A DNA stretch of 64,000 nt, taken from an uncultured bacterium. GTDB lineage: Bacteria > Bacillota > Clostridia > Lachnospirales > Lachnospiraceae. A model generated the notes under the pieces. That model worked only from the letters and a program-made list of their open reading frames with translations, searched no databases and was not told where the DNA came from. The translations under genes were made by a program, and so were the position numbers. Below, one piece after another: positions 43,005 to 50,307 of the stretch. The DNA lies in contig CAOKFN010000015.1 in NCBI GenBank assembly GCA_948467735.1, forward strand, positions 1-64,000, read 5' to 3'. Each line of letters starts with the position of its first letter. Within the stretch, counting starts at the first letter, position 1.

Positions 43005-45221
43005 CTATTCCTCCAGCTGAGCTTCCAATTTCTTTATCTGCTGCGTGAGCTCTTCATCTTGAGGCATTAGTGCGCTCAACTGTCTTGCCGCCCCCAATGC
43101 CGCCTGAACATTTCCTGCCTGTACCAGCTGACGGATTTTCAACTTGATACCCACCGCCAATACCTGCATTTCACCCATGGCCTTTTTCTGTTCCTGCTGC
43201 TCTCTCCGTTCCTGTTCCTCTACTTTGCCGCTGATCCAAGTCAAGTACCACTTCATGACCGGATTTAATCCTGGCAGCAAAGCCTTGATTTTTTTCACCC
43301 TCTCTACTGCTTTAGAGTACTCTTCCCTCTCAATTTCCTGTTCCAATTCTGAAAGACTGTACGCCGCCTGATCCTCTTCTGTCAGTACATCCCTGCTTTC
43401 CTCCAGTATCTCAGGTCTATAAATCTGCCCGCAGAGCTGCATTCTGCTCTCCGCATATTCTTTCACGCCCTTGCGAACAGCTTCCGCAGATACGCCGCCC
43501 TCTGTTCCTGTCTCCTTAATAGCGTCATAAATGCCATGAAAGGCCCTCCACAACAGCATCCTCATATCCTCCTCGGGCAGATATTCAGAAAGCCGCTCCG
43601 TCCACCATGCCGCATCCTCACGTGAACACCTGCTGTAATATGTGGTAAGCTCTTTCTGCCACACATAATAAGGAATCCGTTTCAGCATGGCTGCAGGGTC
43701 AATACCCAGCCGTTCCTCCAGTTCAAAAATATCATATTCTTTCATCATGGACATATTTTGATCCAAATTCTCCCAAAAGGAAGCAGTTATTTTTTCCACC
43801 TCGTCCGCATCATAGTCTTCCCCTGCCTGACGTCTGCAGAACGCATCCGCCACTTTCACAAATTTCAGGAAATTATGATCTGCTTCACAGCCACGATATG
43901 CCGCCGCCAGCTTCAACTTTTCTTCCAGATTCGCCCCCTGACTGCACCTAACTTTTATGACGTCCAGAATAAATTCTTTTTTCTCCCCCTGCCTCAACAG
44001 CGCATTGCACATTTCCGTATAATGCTTTCGTCCCTCCTCGCTGGCTTCCGGCAGCTTCTCCGCAATATCCTTCGCCATATCCGGCTCTATGTAGACGGGG
44101 CCTTTCTCTATCTCCATAGCCTGAAACCATTCCCATGCAGTCTCTTCCTTTCCCAGCCGAACCGCCGCATTCACGCCATTGCCCAGCGCTATGCTTCTGT
44201 TAAAAGCTTCAAAGCAGGAACAGGTAAGATTGGTGATATAACCTAAAAAAGACCCCTCATCCTTTAGAAAATCCTGATATACCCTCCAATAAAAGCCTGC
44301 CGCCTCCAGACTCTTCTCATATCTCTCCGTCCGCATATATGCATCCGCAAGCTTTCCCGCGATCACCGCTTTCGCCATGGGATCCACCACATCCAGCTTC
44401 AGATATTCTTCCCCATGCTGAATTGCCGCCTCAAAACGCCATTTCTCCATATAGAGCATTACCACATTGGCGTACAGTGAAGAAAGACAGAAGCTTTCTT
44501 CCAATCCTCCTCCTTTTTTGGCAGTTTCAATTCCCTCCAAAGAATACTCCATGGATTTATCCCATTCATTGATCACATTATATTCCTGCACCAGCTGCAG
44601 AACATGTTTCATATTGCGGGGATTTGCCCTATGTTCTTTTAGCAGCGGCGGAATATTTCGCTCTCCATGAGCACGACGTTCCTCCGGACTATTATATACA
44701 TAACCATAATGATGTACATATGTATTAAATTTCTTGACCTTCCCCACCACAAGATTAAAACACTCATGAATCGAATATTCAAACTTGACTTCCGGCGTCA
44801 GCTGTGTCATTCGGCCCACCAGCAGATCCGAATACAAGGTTCCCTCATAATTGCAGAAATTTCTTTGATAATAGGCCCCCATGCCATATTGCTTATATTC
44901 ACCTGTATTGAAGAACTCTATCATCTCCGTGGTATCTTCAAACCATTCATCATCGTCCAGAAAAAGAAACCACTTCCCCTTCGCCTGTTTTAATCCAACA
45001 TTTCTTGCTTTGGAAAAATCATTGCACCACTTAAAATTAATAATGTGGTTCGTATATTCCTCAATTATGCTGCGCACTTCCTTTCCACAGCCTGTATCGG
45101 TCAAAATGAGTTCCGAGGGAACCGCCTTCAACAAAGGCTGGATGGAATCCAGACATTTGCGCACGGTATCCGGCCGGTTTGATATCAATATGGATATGGT
45201 CAAAAGAATACGTTTACTCAT
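43005..45221 (-). CDS. GT2 glycosyltransferase with large TPR-like C-terminus (probable flagellin glycosylation)
   Basis: 738 residues. GT-A domain (SISILISNRPDTVRKCLDSI, DTGCGKE, FLFLDDDEWFED) and YVHHYGYVYNSPEERRAHGERN, then about 500 residues of mostly helical TPR-like repeats (YEKSLEAAGFYWRVY, SKAVERVKKI), ending in a coiled coil (EQERREQQEQKK). Long repeat domains usually bind the protein acceptor, as in O-linked transferases. It lies 165 bases behind a flagellin gene, with its own promoter. It is the best candidate for the enzyme that adds the first sugar to the flagellins. Confidence 0.85.
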   Translation of the reverse strand: MSKRILLTISILISNRPDTVRKCLDSIQPLLKAVPSELILTDTGCGKEVRSIIEEYTNHIINFKWCNDFSKARNVGLKQAKGKWFLFLDDDEWFEDTTEMIEFFNTGEYKQYGMGAYYQRNFCNYEGTLYSDLLVGRMTQLTPEVKFEYSIHECFNLVVGKVKKFNTYVHHYGYVYNSPEERRAHGERNIPPLLKEHRANPRNMKHVLQLVQEYNVINEWDKSMEYSLEGIETAKKGGGLEESFCLSSLYANVVMLYMEKWRFEAAIQHGEEYLKLDVVDPMAKAVIAGKLADAYMRTERYEKSLEAAGFYWRVYQDFLKDEGSFLGYITNLTCSCFEAFNRSIALGNGVNAAVRLGKEETAWEWFQAMEIEKGPVYIEPDMAKDIAEKLPEASEEGRKHYTEMCNALLRQGEKKEFILDVIKVRCSQGANLEEKLKLAAAYRGCEADHNFLKFVKVADAFCRRQAGEDYDADEVEKITASFWENLDQNMSMMKEYDIFELEERLGIDPAAMLKRIPYYVWQKELTTYYSRCSREDAAWWTERLSEYLPEEDMRMLLWRAFHGIYDAIKETGTEGGVSAEAVRKGVKEYAESRMQLCGQIYRPEILEESRDVLTEEDQAAYSLSELEQEIEREEYSKAVERVKKIKALLPGLNPVMKWYLTWISGKVEEQERREQQEQKKAMGEMQVLAVGIKLKIRQLVQAGNVQAALGAARQLSALMPQDEELTQQIKKLEAQLEE

Positions 45222-45287
45222 AAATTGTACTTCCTTCCTGCCTTCATTTTCATGGATAGGTTTGGAATGTCAGCCATTCCATATTCT

Positions 45288-45316
45288 ATCATATCTCATT
45301 CCGGCGTAAAAAGCAA
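45288..45316 (-). promoter_or_regulatory. Sigma-A promoter of the flagellin glycosyltransferase operon
   Basis: Minus strand: -35 TTGCTT (45316-45311), 17-bp spacer, -10 TATGAT (45293-45288). It lies just after the flagellin terminator, so these genes are under sigma-A and not sigma-D. Confidence 0.65.
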
Positions 45317-45328
45317 ATAGAAAAAGAA

Positions 45329-45348
45329 GGAGATACCGAAGTATCTCC
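45329..45348 (-). terminator. Rho-independent terminator of flagellin gene 1
   Basis: 8-base perfect stem GGAGATAC/GTATCTCC with a stable TTCG loop, followed on the minus strand by TTCTTTTTCT. Lies 37 bases after the stop codon. Confidence 0.9.
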
Positions 45349-45385
45349 CTCCCAAAGCTCATTATGGTTATCCCACATTATGCTA

Positions 45386-46642
45386 TTAGCCTAACAGAGA
45401 CAGAACACCCTGATTGGTCTGGTTGGACTGAGCCAGCATAGCCTGACCTGCCTGTGCCAGAATATTGTTGTTGGAGTACTGTACCATCTGCGTAGCCATA
45501 TCCGTATCACGAATAGCGGATTCAGCGCTTGTGGTATTCTCAACAATGTTATCCAAGTTGTTGATGGTATGCTCTAATCTGTTCTGAACAGCACCAAGAG
45601 TAGCTCTCTGGCTGGATACCTTAGACAATGCATCGGCGATAGTCTCGATAGCGCGGGTAGCCTTCTTGTCATCAAGACCGCTTACATCCAAACCGTTCAC
45701 GCCAAGTCCTCTTGCGCTCATCTGATTGATGTTCAAGTTGATCTTGTTGTCTCCTGAAGAATCAGCGCCTACATGCAGGCTCAAATCGATTGCATCGTTC
45801 AGGTCAGCAAATGTTTCCACCTTCAAGTTGGTGCATCCAGCCTTATCTACATAAGTAGAAATAGCCTTGATATCGTCGCCATGCGCATGCTTGATAGCAG
45901 CGGTCATGTCATCAATATTAGCAAATGCCTTTGCAGTACCAGCCGCATTAATGTTGGAAACAACTTCGCTTACGCTCAGTTTTGTAGCGGATGCGCTGCC
46001 AGTCTTTGTTGTGCTGGAAATAAACATATAAGTAGTACTTCCAACTTGAATCGACTTTGCCTCATAGCTTGTAACAGTACTGCCGCTTGCAGTTGCATTG
46101 TGAACACCAGTCAACTGTACGCCTGCAATAGTACCAGTCTTAGAATCTACTGTCTTGCCGGTGAATGCGCTGGAAAGTGCTGCCGTAGCAGTGCTGTATG
46201 TCAATTTGCCTACGCTGCCGCTGTTATTACCTTTCAACAAATATGTCTCGTTGAACTTGGTGGTAATGGATACACGATCAATTTCTGTTACCAGCTGATC
46301 AATCTCGCTCTGAATTGCATTTCTGTCGCTCTCGGACATTGTGCCGTTAGCAGATTTTACTGCCAGCTCATTCATTCTCTGAAGCATATCATGAACTTCT
46401 GTCAAAGCACCTTCTGCTGTCTGCACTGCACTGATACCGTCCTGTGCGTTAGAAGAAGCCTGTGTAAGTCCTCTGATCTGCTTTCTCATCTTCTCGGAAA
46501 TAGCCAGACCTGCTGCATCATCTGCTGCACGGTTGATCTTGTAGCCGGAAGACAACTTCTCAGTAGCCTTAGCCTGAGATGCTGTGGTAAGACCCAGCAT
46601 TCTGTTAGAGTTCATAGCTGTAAGATTGTGTTGTACTACCAT
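45386..46642 (-). CDS. fliC: Flagellin
   Basis: 418 residues, filament subunit. Conserved N-terminal D0/D1 (HNLTAMNSNRMLG, KLSSGYKINRAADDAAGLAI, QDGISAVQTAEGAL, LQRMNELAVKSANGT with the TLR5-recognition-like stretch), a middle domain of about 150 residues and the conserved C-terminus (DTDMATQMVQYSNNNILAQA, ending SLLG). A single Cys (AGCTNLK) lies in the middle domain, unusual for flagellin, and is shared with the paralogue at 47669. Expression: sigma-D-like promoter, long leader with candidate CsrA sites, strong terminator. Multiple Ser/Thr in the middle domain could be glycosylated by the downstream enzymes. Confidence 0.97.
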   Translation of the reverse strand: MVVQHNLTAMNSNRMLGLTTASQAKATEKLSSGYKINRAADDAAGLAISEKMRKQIRGLTQASSNAQDGISAVQTAEGALTEVHDMLQRMNELAVKSANGTMSESDRNAIQSEIDQLVTEIDRVSITTKFNETYLLKGNNSGSVGKLTYSTATAALSSAFTGKTVDSKTGTIAGVQLTGVHNATASGSTVTSYEAKSIQVGSTTYMFISSTTKTGSASATKLSVSEVVSNINAAGTAKAFANIDDMTAAIKHAHGDDIKAISTYVDKAGCTNLKVETFADLNDAIDLSLHVGADSSGDNKINLNINQMSARGLGVNGLDVSGLDDKKATRAIETIADALSKVSSQRATLGAVQNRLEHTINNLDNIVENTTSAESAIRDTDMATQMVQYSNNNILAQAGQAMLAQSNQTNQGVLSLLG

Positions 46643-46650
46643 AATTCATT

Positions 46651-46682
46651 CCTCCTTGAATATGATGCCGCTTCCATGCGGC
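46651..46682 (-). promoter_or_regulatory. Candidate CsrA-binding sites in flagellin 1 leader
   Basis: Minus strand: a hairpin GCCGC-ATGGAA-GCGGC (46682-46667) exposes GGA in its loop, and 8 bases on the ribosome binding site CAAGGAGG (46658-46651) carries a second GGA. This two-site layout matches CsrA control of hag in Bacillus. csrA and fliW lie in the same locus. Confidence 0.5.
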
Positions 46683-46816
46683 TATTTGCGTCTGCTCCCC
46701 ATACGATCCGCACGTTCGTATTTCGACAGACTGTAACGGGCATCTCCCCGCAATCGTGCGGATTGCTTGAGACCTCCGAAGATAAGCAAAAGCTGTTCTC
46801 TGCTTTACTTATTAAG

Positions 46817-46844
46817 TATATCGGATGGATTTTTGATTACTTTA
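46817..46844 (-). promoter_or_regulatory. Sigma-D (sigma-28) promoter of flagellin 1
   Basis: Minus strand: TAAA (46844-46841), 16 bases, CCGATATA (46824-46817). Close to TAAA-N15-GCCGATAA. The leader from here to the start codon is about 165 bases. Confidence 0.8.
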
Positions 46845-46875
46845 GGCCTTTTTTTCTTTTTTTGAAAAAATTTTT

Positions 46876-47598
46876 TTATTCTTTGAAATCTGCCGCTAAA
46901 AACATTTTCCCACCCATATATTCTTCTACCGCCCCTATCACTTTTTCCATGTATCCAAAAGTCGTTTTCTCCATTTTTATCAACTGAGGCACTGACAGAT
47001 TTCTTCCGACCTCCTCAAAGCTGAGTTCTCCATGGGCCAGTTTATTTCTGTCTTCTTTTATGGTTTTCAATTCGCTGGCCCTTTCGTTCAACTCGATTCC
47101 GTATTTCCCCAGCACGGCGACAATCTCTCTGGAATCAAGATTCCCACTGTATAAAGAATAAAATTTCGATAGTTCCTTATATGAAATATGAAAAACATTT
47201 TTCCCCGTCATGTAACCATACTGCTCCAATATATAGGGAACCTTCTTTTGGACGTCGCTGCTCTTCAATTTTGCATTTTCATAATACATGACAATCAACT
47301 GCTTAATCTTTTCATTGCAGTCGTCAAATTTCAACTTTTGGCTTCCTAATTCTTCATGTAATTTTTCCAAGCACTTTGTTATGGTAGATTCCACCGCGTT
47401 ATACAGCATCAAAACAATCCCGGCCTTTATGCTTGTCATAACCGTTGTACTATCAAATTTTTCTTCCGGTTTTTGTTCCGGTTTTTCCTCCATCTCAAAA
47501 CTATTTTCCATGAAATTAAGAAATTGAAGCAGATTGTTAATCTCGTCGTGCCTGATAGAAAGCTCACGCCTAACGCTCTGCAAGGCTTCTATTATCAC
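46876..47598 (-). CDS. HEPN-domain protein (MAE_28990/MAE_18760-like)
   Basis: 240 residues from a GTG at 47598; the frame runs on upstream into the flagellin 3' end, which is accidental. Conserved pattern RHDEINNLLQFLNFME, then KAGIVLMLYNAVESTITKCLEKLHEEL, and near the end DRNKLAHGEL with the HEPN Rx4H motif (Arg, four residues, His) of the RNase-type active site. HEPN proteins act as ribonucleases in toxin-antitoxin, abortive-infection and RNA-processing systems; this subfamily is found in defence contexts. No antitoxin partner is visible: it lies alone between two flagellin genes. No ribosome binding site precedes the GTG, so the start is uncertain. Confidence 0.75.
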   Translation of the reverse strand: MIIEALQSVRRELSIRHDEINNLLQFLNFMENSFEMEEKPEQKPEEKFDSTTVMTSIKAGIVLMLYNAVESTITKCLEKLHEELGSQKLKFDDCNEKIKQLIVMYYENAKLKSSDVQKKVPYILEQYGYMTGKNVFHISYKELSKFYSLYSGNLDSREIVAVLGKYGIELNERASELKTIKEDRNKLAHGELSFEEVGRNLSVPQLIKMEKTTFGYMEKVIGAVEEYMGGKMFLAADFKE

Positions 47599-47601
47599 AA
47601 A

Positions 47602-47643
47602 ACAAAAATCGCCATTCCCACACTCCTCTGTGAAAATGGCGAT
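47602..47643 (-). terminator. Rho-independent terminator of flagellin gene 2
   Basis: 15-base stem with a three-base internal mismatch around a 6-base loop (ATCGCCATTTTCACA / TGTGGGAATGGCGAT), followed by TTTTGTTTTG on the minus strand. It sits between the flagellin stop and the HEPN gene, with the T-run almost touching the HEPN start, so the HEPN gene relies on read-through or an unseen promoter. Confidence 0.88.
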
Positions 47644-47668
47644 TCCATATTCATATCCGTATTGTTGT

Positions 47669-48931
47669 TTACTGAAGCAGTGACAGGACACCCGATGTTG
47701 CCTGATTTGCCTGTGCGAGCATTGCCTGACCCGCCTGTGCCAGAATATTGTTGTTGGAATACTGTACCATCTGCTCAGCCATATCCGTATCACGAATCGA
47801 GCTTTCTGCCGCAGTCGTATTCTCCACAATGTTATCCAAGTTGTTGATGGTATGCTCTAATCTGTTCTGAATAGCACCCAAAGACGAACGCTGTGCAGAT
47901 ACCTTCTGAAGCGCCTCTGCCACAATATCGATAGCACGGGAAGCATTCTTTCCTGTATCTCCGCTTACATTCAAACCATTCAATCCCAGACCTCTTGCGC
48001 TGAGATTCTGGAGATTCATATATATCTTGTTCTCATCACCGGAATCCGCACCTACATGAAGACTCAAGTCAATCGCGTCGTTCATATCCGCAAAGGTTTC
48101 AATCTTCAGATTAGTACATCCCTGTCTATCCACAAATGTAGATATAGCCTTAATATCATCACCATAATCGCGCTTGATTGCCGACGTCATATCATCAATA
48201 TTAGAAAACGCCTTGCAGGTGCCGCTTGCATTCATCTGTGCAACCACTTCGCTGATGCTCATCTTTGTAACGGTAGAGGATGCTGTTCCTACCTTCGTAG
48301 TAGCGGACACAAACACATACACGCTTCCGCCATTAACGCTATAGGTTTTGCCGGCCCAAGTGGTTGTAGCGTTATTTGCCACCGCGCTATTCTTCACATT
48401 GGTCAGCTTCACACCTGCGACAGTGCCAGTGTTCACCAATACCTCATTGCCAAATTTTGTTCCCAGCGCCGCTGCTGCGGTACTGTAAGTAAGTTTTCCG
48501 GCCGTAGCGCCGTTCATGCCTCTTAACAGATATGTTTCGTTAAATTTGGAAGTTACCGATACTCTGTCAATTTCACTTACCAGCTGGTCGATTTCCAGCT
48601 GAATGGCATTCCTGTCGGAAGTAGAGAGCGTGCCGTTTGCCGCCTTTACGGAAAGCTCCGTCATTCTCTGAATCATATCATGAACTTCATGCAATGCACC
48701 GTCCGCCGTCTGTACAGCGCTGATGCCGTCCTGTGCATTCAGGGAAGCCTGAGTCAGACCTCTGATCTGCTTGCGCATTTTCTCGCTGATTGCAAGTCCT
48801 GCTGCATCGTCAGCTGCACGGTTTATCTTGTATCCGGAAGATAACTTCTCGGTAGCCTTTGCCTGAGAAGCTGTTGTCAGTCCCAGCATTCTGTTAGAAT
48901 TCATCGCCGTGAGATTGTGTTTTACTATCAT
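47669..48931 (-). CDS. fliC: Flagellin (paralogue)
   Basis: 420 residues, a close paralogue of the flagellin at 45386: near-identical D0/D1 ends and a related middle domain (VDRQGCTNLK, DAIDLSLHVGADSGDENK). It has two Cys (GTCKAF, QGCTNL), one at the shared position. C-terminus ends SGVLSLLQ. Two filament genes with separate promoters and terminators allow different doses or a mixed filament. The order is flagellin 2, HEPN, flagellin 1, glycosyltransferases. Confidence 0.97.
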   Translation of the reverse strand: MIVKHNLTAMNSNRMLGLTTASQAKATEKLSSGYKINRAADDAAGLAISEKMRKQIRGLTQASLNAQDGISAVQTADGALHEVHDMIQRMTELSVKAANGTLSTSDRNAIQLEIDQLVSEIDRVSVTSKFNETYLLRGMNGATAGKLTYSTAAAALGTKFGNEVLVNTGTVAGVKLTNVKNSAVANNATTTWAGKTYSVNGGSVYVFVSATTKVGTASSTVTKMSISEVVAQMNASGTCKAFSNIDDMTSAIKRDYGDDIKAISTFVDRQGCTNLKIETFADMNDAIDLSLHVGADSGDENKIYMNLQNLSARGLGLNGLNVSGDTGKNASRAIDIVAEALQKVSAQRSSLGAIQNRLEHTINNLDNIVENTTAAESSIRDTDMAEQMVQYSNNNILAQAGQAMLAQANQATSGVLSLLQ

Positions 48932-48939
48932 ACCCTATT

Positions 48940-48965
48940 CCTCCTTGAAAAAAGCTGCCTCCTTG
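48940..48965 (-). promoter_or_regulatory. Candidate CsrA-binding pair in flagellin 2 leader
   Basis: Two exact copies of CAAGGAGG on the minus strand, 48965-48958 (within a GC-rich potential stem) and 48947-48940 (the ribosome binding site), separated by 10 bases. CsrA dimers bridge two GGA sites to block translation. Confidence 0.55.
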
Positions 48966-49081
48966 CGGCTGTCGCATCTTGCTTTTTATATATTTATTTC
49001 ATTGTCATGATTCATTTTATTCGATTTATGAGTCACAGCAATACGTTTATAAGCAAACCTCCGGTTTACTTTCCTGCATAT

Positions 49082-49109
49082 TATATCGGATAGAATTTAC
49101 AATACTTTA
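49082..49109 (-). promoter_or_regulatory. Sigma-D (sigma-28) promoter of flagellin 2
   Basis: Minus strand: TAAA (49109-49106), 16 bases, CCGATATA (49089-49082), the same architecture as the flagellin 1 promoter. The leader is about 140 bases. Confidence 0.8.
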
Positions 49110-49128
49110 GCCCGCTTCATAACTTTTT

Positions 49129-49308
49129 TTAGAAAAAAACATAAAATCTACACTTTAGAACAATTCCATTGTCATAAAACCGAACGTCCTGCTTTTCAAT
49201 AAACTTCTGTTCCTGCGCCCTAAACAATTCTACCATTTCTTGCCGCCTTAAACAATCAAATCCGCTCTCCGGAAGAATTCCATTGCCATAAATGAAAAAA
49301 GATTCCAC
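49129..49308 (-). CDS. Short orphan reading frame overlapping a terminator (doubtful gene or relic)
   Basis: 59 codons from a GTG at 49308 to TAA at 49129-49131. It reads protein-like (FFIYGNGILPES, LRRQEMVELFRAQEQKF, DVRFYDNGIVLKCRFYV), and the frame continues upstream without an ATG to a stop near 49372. No ribosome binding site. It overlaps the flagellar operon terminator and ends 20 bases before the flagellin 2 promoter. It may be the C-terminal relic of a lost gene; the family is not recognised. Confidence 0.3.
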   Translation of the reverse strand: MESFFIYGNGILPESGFDCLRRQEMVELFRAQEQKFIEKQDVRFYDNGIVLKCRFYVFF

Positions 49309-49326
49309 ACAAAGGCAGTGGAATCT
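49295..49326 (-). terminator. Terminator of the flagellar filament operon
   Basis: 9-base perfect stem AGATTCCAC/GTGGAATCT, 9-base loop, then TTTTTTCATTT on the minus strand, 70 bases after the fliT-like stop. Confidence 0.9.
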
Positions 49327-49395
49327 CTCTTCAGGACTGATGTATGCGGCGATGGGAATCCAATTTCACGCCGCATACAGCCCTCTGCCAGATTT

Positions 49396-49872
49396 TCATT
49401 TTTTGCTGTCCATAAACTGCGGCAGCACCACGGCTGACTTGCTCATATTTTTATAATAATTAATGGCCGCCTTGGACGTCCTGCGGTTCATGCCGATGCC
49501 CTCGCGTTCCCTCCGAAAGAAATCTTCTATCAGCTTTTTATTGCGCGCTTCCTGCGCCTGAACGGCAACGCTGGCATCCGTCACTTCCGTGACCAGCTTC
49601 TGCAGCTCTTTGATCTGCTGCCCGTACTTCTCCCTATTGGCGTTCAATTCTGCCGCAGCCTTTTCATACAACCGTTCAAAACCGTTGTCTAAAGAGTTGA
49701 TCTTCTCTATCAGACTCTCTTTTTCCGCCACATATTCGTCGAACTTTTCAACCTCCACCTGTTCCGCTTGAAAGATTTCCTGCTGACGCAGATTATATGC
49801 CTGTATTTCCGCCATAACCTGTAGTTTCTTTTTCAGACTTTCCGCCAATAGCGTTAAATAATTTTCCGTCAT
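49396..49872 (-). CDS. FliT-like flagellar chaperone
   Basis: 158 residues, almost wholly helical (ESLKKKLQVMAEIQAYNLRQ, EQVEVEKFDEYVAEKESLIE, LQKLVTEVTDASVAVQAQ) with a basic tail. No strong sequence family sign, but the place right after fliS, where FliT or FlgN-type export chaperones sit, and the coiled-coil look support the call. The ATG at 49872 overlaps the fliS stop as ATGA, with AAGGAG upstream, so translation is coupled. It probably binds FliD or keeps another subunit unfolded before export. Confidence 0.65.
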   Translation of the reverse strand: MTENYLTLLAESLKKKLQVMAEIQAYNLRQQEIFQAEQVEVEKFDEYVAEKESLIEKINSLDNGFERLYEKAAAELNANREKYGQQIKELQKLVTEVTDASVAVQAQEARNKKLIEDFFRREREGIGMNRRTSKAAINYYKNMSKSAVVLPQFMDSKK

Positions 49873-50252
49873 GCCTGCTGCTCCTTGCTTTTTTTCATAA
49901 CTTCCTTCCAAGTATCCCGCATAGAACGCAGATGCATATTCACTTCTTCCAGAATTTCCTTATCCTTCCTTATATTGGCCTCTACCAGCCGCTCGCTCAA
50001 ATAAGAATAAACGCGTTCAAAATCTTCCGCCACCGGATAGTTCATGTCCAGTGTCTGACGAAAATAGTCGATAATTTTCTCCGTCTTGCGAATATTTTCA
50101 TGCGCCTTCTCAATGTCCTTATGTTCCACCGCAACGATGGCAATATTGCAGAATTTGATTGCCCCTTCATATAGCATCAATGTCAGCTCTGCGGGAGACG
50201 CCGTCAAAATTTTACTGTTGTTATATTGTCCATACGCGTTAGGTATTGCCAT
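49869..50252 (-). CDS. fliS: Flagellin export chaperone FliS
   Basis: 127 residues, standard size. FliS pattern: YGQYNNSKILTASPAELTLMLYEGAIKFCN, then HENIRKTEKIIDYFRQTLDMNYP. Binds the C-terminus of flagellin and prevents premature polymerisation; in Bacillus it also frees FliW. It lies between fliD and the fliT-like gene. The five-helix bundle length and all core residues are present. Confidence 0.95.
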   Translation of the reverse strand: MAIPNAYGQYNNSKILTASPAELTLMLYEGAIKFCNIAIVAVEHKDIEKAHENIRKTEKIIDYFRQTLDMNYPVAEDFERVYSYLSERLVEANIRKDKEILEEVNMHLRSMRDTWKEVMKKSKEQQA

Positions 50253-50307
50253 AATTCCATCCTGCCTTTCATTTTCTGCCCGGCCAAGCGAGAGGCAATG
50301 CCGACAC

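Noticed and set aside
45773..46987. 404-codon plus-strand frame antisense to flagellin 1
   Set aside because: Cys-rich, repeat-like composition is the mirror of flagellin codons; no ribosome binding site and no homology pattern.
47599..47829. Upstream extension of the HEPN frame
   Set aside because: It reads through the flagellin 3' end and terminator out of frame; Arg/Ile-rich nonsense, so only the part after 47598 is kept.
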